Source: Candidatus Absconditabacterales bacterium (GTDB lineage Bacteria; Patescibacteriota; Gracilibacteria; Absconditabacterales; Absconditicoccaceae). Taken from it: a DNA stretch of 45,371 nucleotides. The position numbers and the translations under genes were made by a program. Each line of letters begins with the position of its first letter. Position 1 is the first letter of the stretch. Shown piece after piece: positions 9,963-19,407 of this stretch. The stretch covers positions 1 to 45,371 of the forward strand of contig JALOAF010000005.1 in NCBI GenBank assembly GCA_023228925.1. The letters are read 5' to 3'. The notes beneath the pieces were generated by a model that was not told where the DNA came from, made no database searches, and saw only the letters and a list, made by a program, of their open reading frames with translations.

Positions 9963-12875
9963 TTATAAAGATTTTAATTTTGCTAATCATTCAGGAGACA
10001 CCATCTTGCTAATATGTCCTATTTTTACTTCTATATCTCATGGATGTTGTTGTAAAACAACTTTCATCAATTCTATTTTTCAAAGATTGTTTGGTATTTC
10101 AAATGTTGGAATAGATTGAATACTTGTTTCTTCATTTTCTAATATAGTTTCTTCAATATTATCTGAATCTTTTTCTTCTATTATCAATTCGTCATTTTGA
10201 GACAGTAATTTTTCATCTTCTTTTGGTGAATCCTCTTTCAAAAGTTCTATTTTATTTTCTCATAATCTCATCCCTTTGGCTTTTGTAACTGTAATTTCTG
10301 GATCAAAACTAGATCAAGCATTTTTGATAAGAGTATCACGATCTGTTTTGATAAGTTTAGCAATTTTTGGATATCTTCACTCTGATTTAAACCCAGAAAT
10401 AACGACTATATCAAATTTTTTGAAATCTAAAATATCTTTAAAAAAGAATTCTCTTTTTGTGGAAATATCTTCTATTTCCATAAAATATCACTTTTTTCTT
10501 GCCCTTTGAATATTTGAAATATATCAAATTATTTTGTATGGTCAGGTATTTTTTTCTATATTCAACCAAGACAGAAAAGTTCATTTTTTGATATAAGGAT
10601 ACAATCCGTCCAACAAATGTCATGAAATAAATGCACTAAAAACTTCTTGTTCCATCATCAAGTTTTCTTCAAAAGATGTTTCAAAACTTTTATTGAACAC
10701 TATTTTTTGTGTACTTTCATCTCAACCAAAAAGCCCCATACTCATTGTTTGAGAAGATTTGGATCGTTCCAACAATAATGTGATATTGTTGAAGAGTGTA
10801 TTACGATTATGGAATTTATCTAAAGCTCATGATTTGATGAGTCATTCCAAAGATTTTTTATTGATCGCCGTATCACATCTCTTCAAAAAATCCTCTAAAG
10901 ATTGATATTCTCAATTTTTTTGTCTTTCTTGTTGTATAAATTCTCATATATCAAAACCTATTCCCTTAATTCATAAAAATCATAATCTAATTTTTCAATC
11001 TATTGCAGCTACATGATTGAAAGATTTGTTTATATCTGGTGCTAAGACCTCTATTCAATGATTTTGTGTTTCATAAATATATTTACTTTGTTCTTCTGTA
11101 TCTTCTTCTACAGAACGAATTAGTGCAGCATAAAACTCTACTGGAAAATTGGCTTTGAGATAAGCTGTTTGATAAGCTATCCAAGCATAACAAACCGAAT
11201 GGGATTTGTTGAAAGAATAGGACGCTGCTGGCTCTATCATTTTTTCATAAATATATTTTGCAGTTTCTGCTTTGTAATTTCTAAAGTTTTTAGATTTTTC
11301 TGTAAACTCTATTTTTAATGCTTCAATAATTTCTATTTTCTTTTTTCCTACTCATCTTCTCAAAAGATCCGCTTCAGCTAAAGAAAATCATGCCATGTTT
11401 TGAACAAGAAACATTAGTTGTTCTTGATATACGGCAATTCAATAAGTAATATCCATGATTGGTCATAGATCTTCTGTAAGTTTTTTTTCTTCTTCCAATA
11501 CAACTTCTGCTCAATATTTATTTTGTATAATTGATTTGAGTTCATCGCTCATATATTTTATCTTTTCCTTTCAATGTTTTCTATCAATATAATTTGGAAT
11601 AAATTCCATTGGCCCTGGACGATACAAAGCATTCATTGCTACTAAATCATTGATATTGTCTGGTTCTAATTTTACCAAAAATCTCCTCATTCCAGTAGAT
11701 TCAAATTGAAAAATTCCACTTGTATCTCACTCTTTAAATACTTTTTCAAATGTGATGGAATCATTTAAAGGAGGATTGAAAGAAGTATCTTTAAAAAAAT
11801 TTTGAAATATTTCTGGCAATTCTTTATTTTCTTTTTCGTGTTTTTTTTGAATTATTTTTATACAATTTTTGATAATAGATAGGTTTCTTAATCACAAAAA
11901 ATCCATTTTCAAAAGTCCAATATTTTCTAAAGTTGGTCAGTCATATTGGCTCACAATATTATGATCATCTTCTTTAGCATATTGAGTAGGAGTATATGTG
12001 TTTACTTTGTCTGGAGAAATAATCATTCCACAAGCGTGGACTCACAATTGTCTCATATTTCACTCCAACTGTTCTCCAAACTTTACAGCAGATTGTATTA
12101 TACTATCATTATTGTACATAGATTTTAATTCTTCATTTCATTCTGTAGAATTTATGGCATCTGAAATTTTTGTTCTTTCTGGAATTAAACTGGAAAATTT
12201 ATTTGATTTATCAAAAGGAACTCACAAAGTTCTGGCTGCATCTTTGAATGCTGCCTTGGTTGCCATTTGCATAAATGTTCAGATTGCACAAACATTTTCT
12301 TGTCAATATTTATCTTTCACATATTCTATAACTCTTTCTCTTTGTGTGTCCTCAAAATCAATATCAAAATCTGGCATACTAATTCTAGCTGGATTTAGAA
12401 ACCTTTCAAAAAGTAAACCAAATGGCATTGGATCAATATCAGTAATATTTGTTAGCCATGCCAAAATAGAACCTGCTCCAGATCATCTTCATGGTCAAAC
12501 CACAATTTGATTTTTCTTGGACCAAGTAACAAAATCTGATACGATTAAAAAATATGTATTAAATCACATTTCTTTGATTACTTTTAGCTCATACTCCAAC
12601 CTATCAATATAATTTCAAAGAGTAAATTTTGGACCATCTCAATAAAGTTTGTATTCTTTATGTTGTTGTATAAAGTCTTGTTTAAATTTGCTATAAGTCT
12701 CTTTTGTTAGTTGGTGAATCTCTTCTGGAGTAATATCTTGAATTTTTTTATCAGATTTTCACTTGTTTGTAGTTTTAACCAATTTTAAAATTATGTCATC
12801 ATTTCGTCATAGACCAAATCTATAATTTAATCACTTATATGCTATATAGCGGAGTTCAAACTCAAATATATCCAT
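9963..12875 (-). CDS. dnaE: DNA polymerase III alpha subunit, lacking PHP domain
   Basis: 970 aa from the ATG at 12875; typical DnaE is about 1150-1200. This is the replicative polymerase. The palm has [34 protein letters not shown] (the catalytic Asp pair at about residues 171 and 173; E. coli D401 and D403) and KMDFLGLRNL. Fingers, helix-hairpin-helix and OB-fold regions follow. What is missing is the N-terminal PHP exonuclease-like domain, roughly 230 residues. The open frame extends upstream only to a TAG at 12954-12956 with no DnaE-like sequence, and another gene follows soon after. In-frame similarity begins near [16 protein letters not shown], just before the palm. See findings. Confidence 0.9.
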
Positions 12876-13020
12876 AAAAAGTTTGTAAGGTTTGTAAAGA
12901 AAGCTTGTTGTGTAAACTTCATAAAAACTATGAAAACTTCTTGTTATAAAGAGCTAATAAAAATTTGTATACTTTGTAATTTTACAAAATTATTTGCCCA
13001 CATTTTTGACTATATAAATT

Positions 13021-13103
13021 TATTGTTTTATTTCAATAACTAAAGTTTTTATTTTGTTTTAAAAAAATTAATATTTTTCATCTAAAAAGACTATTTCTAA
13101 ATT
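13021..13103. repeat. direct repeat, copy 1 (83 bp)
   Basis: Almost identical to 14004-14085; the only difference I see is one extra A in an A-run. The repeat carries the last codons of nif3 and the AT-rich sequence after it. Its end coincides with the stop codon of the gene at 13102-13977. It looks like an attachment-site duplication bounding an inserted segment of about 0.98 kb. Confidence 0.88.
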
Positions 13104-13977
13104 ACATTCTATTTTTTTTATTGTTTGATTTTTTAACTTCATTAAATATTAAATAAAGTAAACTGATTATTATAGTTGCTGAAATGAAATATGCCAATAT
13201 TGTCCCCCATTTTATTAGATAGAATATTCCTATACAAATACCAGTAAATATAAGTAAAAGAAAATTTACACCAACAAAACTAACTACCTTATCTTGTTTT
13301 TCTATGTTTTGCCCTTTATTAGTTGTTAAAAATATCATACTGCCAATAATTAGTAGTAATAAGATAATGATTAAGGCTGAAAACAAATATGTTATTATGG
13401 TGTGTTGTTGGATTAAACGATTGACGCCAAAAGAAATCCCAATTAATACAGACACAAACAATACAATGATAATGACGGGAATGATTTTATCCTTTTTTTT
13501 CTTTTTCTCTTCTATTCTTGCTAATTCCATATCTATTTCCTGCTTTTTTCTTTTTTTAATCTCGTTTTGATATTTTTTTTCATTATCAACTACATATTCA
13601 TTTATTAATAATCCATTTTTAAAAACAAGAATTAAATCCCTTTTGTAAAGAGACTCATATCCCATATGAACATATTCAAGTATTTCACCTTGTGGTATTC
13701 TTATTTTTCCACTGAACCAATTTGCAAATACTTCATTCTTACCTGGGAATAAATAGGATAAATCAACCTTTCCATACCCTAAATTTGCTTCAAGATCAAT
13801 TAAATACAATTTTTTGTTTTTAATCTCCCATTTTCCATAATATCCACGCCAACAAGCTGTTGATGTAGGAACAAAACTTATGTAATTTTTGTTGTGCAGA
13901 TATTGTCTTAAAGGTTCTGTTGCCATCCAACATTCTTCTCATTTGAAAATAAGTCTTTCGCCTGCTTGTGCTGTCAT
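13102..13977 (-). CDS. membrane protein with Bacteroidota-like N-terminal domain, probably acquired
   Basis: 291 aa from the ATG at 13977 (MTAQAGERLIFKGEECWMAT). The Gly at residue 13 is the only TGA; the other 18 glycines are GGN, against more than half TGA in neighbours. The soluble N-terminus (TACWRGYYGKWEIKNKKLYL, VFANWFSGKIRIPQG, YVHMGYES) resembles, from memory, an uncharacterised family common in Bacteroidota and Gammaproteobacteria. Then come a Lys/Glu-rich coil (residues about 135-165) and four membrane spans (about 165-285). The function is unknown. It sits between two copies of the nif3 3'-end repeat. Starting at 13926 would avoid the TGA, but the residues upstream (LIFKGEECWMATEPL) fit the family. 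Confidence 0.85.
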
Positions 13978-14003
13978 GTTGTTTTTTATGTTATTATATA
14001 AAA

Positions 14004-14085
14004 TATTGTTTTATTTCAATAACTAAAGTTTTTATTTTGTTTTAAAAAATTAATATTTTTCATCTAAAAAGACTATTTCTAAATT
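14004..14085. repeat. direct repeat, copy 2 (82 bp), at the 3' end of nif3
   Basis: Pairs with 13021-13103. It covers the last 12 codons and stop of nif3 (about 14050-14085) and roughly 45 bp beyond. Because this copy is joined to nif3 it is probably the original; the other copy would be the duplicated end left by integration of the intervening gene. Confidence 0.88.
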
Positions 14086-14805
14086 GAAATCTTTTTTTAG
14101 CTTTTCAGATAAAGCTTGCACTCCAAAAACTTCAGTTTCATAATGTCATCACAAAACAACACTTTGTTTTAACTCTTTTGATAATGTAATCTCATAATGA
14201 GCTCATTCTCAAGTAATTAATAAATTGAAATTATTTTCTTTAGCAAATTTAGAAGAAAAAAGTCCTCCTCCACTGCTAAAATAAATTGAACTTATTGTAT
14301 CTAAGTTTCAGAAATTATAAAATTTTTTTTCTAATCACAAATTATTGCAATAAACATCTACTATATCTTGAATTTTTATTTTTTCGTTAAATTTTAATCC
14401 AAATGAAGGTTTGTTTTGACTAATTAAAGGATTTTTTATTTGAAAAATATCTATAAATTTATTTAACATAACCATATTATTACCAACTTCATTATGTCAA
14501 TCTAATGGTAAATGACAAGCATACAAAGCAATATTATTTGATATTAATTTATTTATTCTTTTGTAAACTAATCAAGTGATAGTTTCCTCATATCATCGGA
14601 ACATACCATGATGACAGATGATCATATCTACTTTTTCTTGGATGGCTTTGTCAAAAATATAGGAATTTGCATCTACAGCATATCAGATTTTTTTAATTTC
14701 TTTTTTTGAGTTATCTACCTGTAATCCATTTTTACTAGAATCCTCATATTGATTTATTTGTAAATATTCATCTAAGAATTGGATTAATTTTGTCTTTTCC
14801 ATCAT
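14050..14805 (-). CDS. Nif3-like dinuclear metal centre protein
   Basis: 251 aa, the usual length for the short NIF3/YbgI family; the precise biochemical role is unsettled. Metal-binding motifs are visible: MIICHHGMFRG (HH pair), ALYACHLPLDGHNEVGNN (H..LD), and near the C-terminus LLITGEGAHYE and LCGHYETEVFGVQ. The start could be the ATG at 14805 or 14802 (MMEK or MEK). The C-terminus NLEIVFLDEKY is encoded inside the direct repeat and is therefore also present, detached, at 13021-13103. The protein itself is not disrupted. Confidence 0.92.
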
Positions 14806-15253
14806 TATGATTTATAAAATTAAAGTTTTTTCAAATTTATTTAAGCATGAATCTGAATTAATGTCCGTTATCTATAGAAGAATTTCTTCTTTTAATTTTC
14901 TTCTTGCTCCCCTCATTCTGAGTGAACAGTTCGTCATTCTGAGCAAAGCGAAGCATGCTTCGTAGAACTGCGAAGAATCCATTACACATAATTCTCTTTC
15001 TGTTAATGGATATTTCGCCTTGCAGGCTCAATATGACTAAGCGTTGTCATTTCGCTTGCCTCGAAAAGACTTCGATGGATTGTTCTACCTTGCGAGAAAT
15101 CTTACTTTAGTGCTTTTAGATCTCTCGCAACAATAACGACTCGAGATGACAAAAGAGCAACAATAACGACTCGAGATGACATAATGATCTTGTCATTCTG
15201 AGTGAAGCGAAGAATCCATTCAAAGTGTAACAAGTAGTGAAATGGCAAAAATT
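14806..15253. repeat. repeat-filled spacer between nif3 and the recombinase gene
   Basis: 448 bp without a gene. It holds copies of the TCATTCTGAG..GCGAAGAATCC type at about 14912-14982 (two, imperfect) and 15193-15222. A long MITE-like element lies at about 15043-15152, running from GTCATTTCGCTTGCCTCG through TTGCGAGAAATC and GATCTCTCGCAA to CGACTCGAGATGACA. A short direct duplication of the CAACAATAACGACTCGAGAT end lies at about 15130-15172. Compared with 4948-5190 the element is in the opposite orientation. Confidence 0.78.
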
Positions 15254-16168
15254 TTATGAATCTAGTAAATCGTGAACTTCTTTTAAATATTTATCATCTA
15301 CATGAGTATATATTTGAGTGGTTGTAATACTAGAATGTCCCAATAAGGTTTGAACAGCTCTGATATCTGCTCATTTTTTGAGTAATGTGGTAGCAAAACT
15401 ATGACGAAGTGTATGAGGAGTTACTCTTTTTTCTATTCAAGCTAAATTTGCATAATTTTTCACAATCTCTTCTACCGAATTTCTACTAAGTGCTTTCCCC
15501 ATACTATTGCCTGATAGACTTATAAATAAATAATCTGAATCATCTGTTCTAGCCTGTAAATATTCTATTAAGGCTTCTTTTGCGTTTTTTGTAAGAAAAA
15601 TAGCTCTAATTTTAGATCATTTTCCCAATACTGAAAATTGTTTACTTTCTGGATTTATTTGAGATCTTTTTACAGCAATTAGTTCTGAAACACGGAGACC
15701 TGTACCGTAAAGCATCCAAAGTATTGCAGAATCTCTTTTTGTTTTTAGATCATTTTTTTTGGATAACAATGGTGCTTGCATAATTTGCTCCACCTCTTCT
15801 TCTAATAAATAGTTGATTTCTCTATTTGGTATTTTAGATAATTCAAGTTTTTCAGGAGAGATACAATCTATATCATTTTTTAAGCAAAACTTCAAAAAAG
15901 ATCTTATTGCTACGATATGGTAATTTATTGTTTTTTTTGATAAATTTAAACTATTGAGATACATTCTATAATCCAAAATATGCATAGCTTTGATTTTACT
16001 TACCTCAATATCTCAAACATAATTTATAAATCTATTTAGCCATAAACTATAGTTTTCTAAAGTTTTAGGACTATTGTTTTTTTCGTATTCTAAATAATAA
16101 AGAAATTTTTCTATAAGAGACTCTATAGATAAACTAAATTTAAGATTATGTTTTTGTGATTGTATCAT
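15254..16168 (-). CDS. tyrosine recombinase, XerC/XerD-like
   Basis: 304 aa, the XerC/D length. It would resolve chromosome dimers by site-specific strand exchange, or act as an integrase. The N-terminal SAM-like core-binding domain spans about residues 13-95. The catalytic domain has R159 ([10 protein letters not shown]), H252 and R255 ([12 protein letters not shown]), H278 ([13 protein letters not shown]) and the nucleophile Y287. Small size, no arm-binding extension, and housekeeping neighbours favour the Xer type over a phage integrase. Whether it has anything to do with the direct-repeat insertion nearby cannot be told. The start ATG is at 16168; glycines in GTG and LLKKG are partly TGA. 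Confidence 0.9.
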
Positions 16169-16210
16169 GATTTGTTTTCATGTCTGAATTGAAATTACTG
16201 TCTTTTAATT

Positions 16211-18037
16211 TTACTCTCCTGTTAGTGTATTCAATTTTTGAATATAAGTATCAAATTTTTCTATATATTCTTCAATTTCAGTAGTATTTATTTCTTGGCT
16301 ATTTTCAATCTCATTTAAAAGTCTTTCACTATGGTTTTTGATAAATAATCAATACTTCATAGCTGTGGAATTATTATTCTCTCTTCACCAAACATTAAAA
16401 CTTTCTCACAATTGTGAATATTCTTCTAATTGATCAAGGAGTTTTTGATTAGCATTTTCTGTATTTTCAAACATATTATCTATATTTTCAAAAGCATTAA
16501 ATTCATCATCATCTTTATCTAAAACTTCTGCTGAACCATGTTCTAATTCCGAATTATCTTCTGTTTCAATACTTTCGTCTAATATGTTTTCGACTTCCAA
16601 TTGTCAAGCTAAGCTATTTGGATCTATTTCTTCCTCTAATTCATCATTTAGAATATTTTCCTCTAATTCATCATTTAGAATGTCTTCCTCTAACTCTTCA
16701 TAAATTTCATTGTTTATTTCATCCAAAATATTTTCATCTTCATCATCTTCATAATCAATATCTGCATTGTTTCCATTTTTTATAGCTAGAATGACTTGTT
16801 TTGTTTCTTCAGGATACATCTTACTAATAAGCATAAATCATCAAGCTATTAACAATATTATTAAAATAAATATTTTGAGCCCTGAACCTTTTTTCTTTTT
16901 TTTCTTTGAAAATTCAGTAGATGAAATTACTTTTGCTCATTCTGGAATTTCAGATATATTTTCTTTTATATTTTCTTTAGTTTCCTGTTTTTCTTCTATA
17001 ACTATAGGTTCAAATTGACTTGATTGTATTATTTGCTCAATATTTATACTTTCAGTATTTGTAGGATTAGAGATTATTTCGTTCAAGTTTAGTCAATTAT
17101 TTTGATTAGTATTGTTTTCTACATTTTGATTTGAATTTGAACTAGTGTTTTGTTCTAATGTAGAAAGATCTATATTTCCTGTTTGATTTGATTCCAATAA
17201 ATTTTGAACTTGTGCAAAAGAATTTTCATTTGGAACATATCCTGTTTTTGTTTCAAAAGTTTCTCATGTATCAGATGGAATGTAGTCACTTACATTTTGA
17301 ATAATTTCTTTATTGTTGTCTTGTTCAATTTTATTTTCTGTGTTAGGATTTTCTTTTTTTTCTTCATCAAACAAGCCTGATAAGTTATCTAATTGAACTC
17401 AGCTCTCCATATTGTTTTCTGTTGTGTTATTAGTGTTCTTTTCTTCTCAAACAAAAGGTAAATCCAAGTTTTGAGCACCAGAAAGATCTATACTTTCTTT
17501 TTGAACATTTTCAGTAATTTCTTTTTTACCAATAATTTCTTCAAACTTTTTATTTTCTTCCTCCAACCGATCATTTGTGTTTACATCAGAATTATTTTCT
17601 GTTTCTAAATTAACATCTTCTTCTCATAAATCTAATTGATCTAATGGTTCTTCGTTAATATTTTCTTGAATATTTGTTTCAGTATTTTCTTGAACATTAG
17701 TTTCAATATGTTCTTCTTCTCATAAATCTAATTGATCTAATGGTTCTTCGTTAATGTTTTCTTGAATATTTGTTTCAGTATTTTCTTGAACATTAGTTTT
17801 AATATGTTCTTCTTCTCATAAATCTAATTGATCTAATGGTTCTTCGTTAATATTTTCTTGAATATTTGTTTCAGTATTTTCTTCTTTTCATTTTTCATTT
17901 ATTATATCCAATCAATCTAAATTTAAATCTATATCCAAAAAATCTAACTTTTCATCATTATTAGTGTTAGTTTGTGTGGATCAAGTTTGCTTATTGGAAC
18001 TAGAGTTTGTGTTTGTTAAATTTTCATCAGTAGGCAT
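16211..18037 (-). CDS. acidic repeat-containing single-span membrane protein
   Basis: 608 aa, not recognised. The first ~375 residues are Asn/Glu/Thr-rich low complexity. Residues about 52-139 are nearly three copies of a 32-residue repeat (EEPLDQLDLGEEE core). A Lys cluster (EFSKKKKKKGSG) precedes one membrane segment at about 386-405 (GLKIFILIILLIAGGFMLIS). The remaining ~200 residues are strongly acidic (ILNDELEENILNDELEEEID), then a more ordered helical end. The Lys cluster before the span suggests the N-terminus is inside and the acidic C-terminus outside. TGA codes for Gly in the repeat core. A candidate promoter lies about 35 bp upstream. Confidence 0.8.
17621..17884. repeat. 96-bp tandem repeat inside the acidic membrane protein gene
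   Basis: Units begin at 17621, 17717 and 17813 (same position of TTCTCATAAATCTAATTGAT), exactly 96 bp apart, with very few differences. The third unit is incomplete. The unit is a multiple of three, so copy number can change without a frameshift. Each unit encodes 32 residues. Confidence 0.9.
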
Positions 18038-18068
18038 ATTAAAAAAATTAAGTTATAAAATCAACTTA

Positions 18069-18096
18069 ATTATATTCACAAATAAAAATAATGCAA
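18069..18096 (-). promoter_or_regulatory. candidate promoter of the acidic membrane protein gene
   Basis: On the minus strand TTGCAT and TATAAT are separated by 16 bp, about 32 bp before the ATG at 18037. A good match to a housekeeping promoter, by inspection only. Confidence 0.5.
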
Positions 18097-18200
18097 ATTT
18101 TGAAGGACTTTTTTAGTACAAAACTTATAATGAATAATTTACAATTATTATAAATTTATAAAATTATGCGCAAAAAAAAGCATTACTCATACTGTTGTAG

Positions 18201-18908
18201 TTATGAATCTTTTCTTCCTAAAACAATTCACCAAATAGAAATTTTTGGATATTTAAATTTTATTAATTTTGCTATTTCATTCATAGTAGCTCATGTAGTG
18301 GTAATATCATCTACTAAAATAATTGTTTTTGTGTTTTCCAAAAAAGAACAATCTCATTTGAGAGTAAAAGCATTTTTTAGATTTTGTAATCTTCCTGTTC
18401 TATCCAAACTGGCTTGAGATTTTGTTTTTTTAGTTTTTTTTAGAAAAATTTTATATTCCAATCATAGTTTTTTAGATAAGTTTTTTGCCAGCAAATAAGA
18501 TTGATTGTATCATTTTACAAAATAATTTCTATGCCAATGAGATGGGATTCCAGAAACCACAACATTTCATTGAAGAAGTTTATTATTTAATTTATTGTTT
18601 GCATAAGTAGCAATAACTACTCTATCTATCAAAAAATCCACAACATCTTTTTTGTGATAATACTTTAACTTTAAAACAATTTTTTTGAGAAATCAAGTAT
18701 AAGAAAAAGGAATAAGAATTCAGTCTAATAAAAATTCTTTTGCTATTTTACAATCTAAACAAGTTTCGTAATTAGTAGAATATTTATGACAAGACGAACA
18801 CATTTCTCTATGAGGTTTGAGTTGTTTTTTGCAATCTTTACATAAATACTCTCATATTTTTCAGCAATTTATACATTGTTTTGGAAATATTAAATCTAAT
18901 ATTTTCAT
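18201..18908 (-). CDS. ComF family phosphoribosyltransferase-like protein
   Basis: 235 aa, typical for ComF/GntX, linked to DNA uptake in other bacteria but biochemically unclear. The N-terminus has a zinc-binding pattern: CINC, CKDC, CSSC and CLDC pairs within the first 55 residues. The C-terminal phosphoribosyltransferase domain carries the PRPP loop IILVDDITTTGATMNE. The end WGIVLGRKDS needs one TGA=Gly. The start ATG is at 18908. A plus-strand open frame over the same DNA (18166-18417) is a shadow. Confidence 0.9.
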
Positions 18909-18968
18909 GAGGATATGGAATAGTAAATAATTAATGAATATAGATTTTGCAACAAATTTCAAACTAGA

Positions 18969-18993
18969 AAAAAAAGGAGCATAAAAGCTCCCT
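18969..18993 (-). terminator. Rho-independent terminator of the 74-aa membrane gene
   Basis: Read on the minus strand, GGAGC-TTTTAT-GCTCC is followed by a run of nine T. It lies about 15 bp after the stop at 19007. Confidence 0.85.
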
Positions 18994-19006
18994 AAATATT
19001 TAATTA

Positions 19007-19231
19007 TTACTTAATATCCGAATCTGAAACAATACTTTTAAAGGATTTTCGTCCAACAAGATATCCAATTATCATAACAAGTCCACCAATCAACATTGTT
19101 TGCCAAGTGGGATCAATTATTTTTGGATCTATTGGATTTGGTTTTCCAGCAGTGAAAACCAAAAACCCTAAAACAATAACACCAAATCCTAGATAGGCGC
19201 GTAGCTTATCTTTTTTTTTAATTTTTTTCAT
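19007..19231 (-). CDS. 74-aa two-span membrane protein, TGA-free
   Basis: Not recognised. A Lys-rich start (MKKIKKKDKLRA), a membrane segment at about 14-28 (LGFGVIVLGFLVFTAG), a short outside loop with NPIDPKIIDP, a second segment at about 45-61 (TMLIGGLVMIIGYLVG) and a charged tail. All of its glycines are GGN, unlike the conserved genes. Directly upstream, an open stretch with a Lys-rich coil-like sequence ends in TGA overlapping this ATG (ATGA), the overlap seen in standard-code operons; that stretch has no good start. Possibly acquired. It has its own terminator and is divergent from glmS. Confidence 0.7.
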   Translation of the reverse strand: MKKIKKKDKLRAYLGFGVIVLGFLVFTAGKPNPIDPKIIDPTWQTMLIGGLVMIIGYLVGRKSFKSIVSDSDIK

Positions 19232-19407
19232 ATTTTTAATTTTTTGTTAACAAACTGAAGTTTAGTCAAATGAATCTTATTTTCAAGTTGTTTTGTATGT
19301 TTTTTTAATTTTTTAATCAATATATTTATTTGATATTGTGAATCTTCTTGAATCTTTGAGAAATAAATATAGAAGTTAAATAATTTTATTTTATATTTTA
19401 TAAAATA

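Noticed and set aside
11998..12510. 170-codon plus-strand frame opposite dnaE, and the 171-codon frame opposite gyrA at 33218-33733
   Set aside because: Long only because TGA on that strand is scarce opposite conserved sequence; the minus-strand proteins are unambiguous.
12875..12956. Split intein as the reason for the short DnaE
   Set aside because: The residues upstream of the palm show no intein C-terminal motif (no HN-C/S/T junction), and the break is not at a known intein site.
13000..14090. Chimeric assembly joining two organisms at the foreign gene
   Set aside because: Native table-25 genes flank both sides with the same nif3 3' end, and the inserted gene itself holds one TGA at a Gly, so an insertion is simpler; reads should still be checked.
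18166..18417. Plus-strand 83-codon frame overlapping comF
   Set aside because: The minus-strand ComF protein with its PRPP loop and Cys pairs explains the sequence.
19232..19407. glmS riboswitch/ribozyme upstream of glmS
   Set aside because: No glmS ribozyme core is recognisable in this very AT-rich 176 bp.
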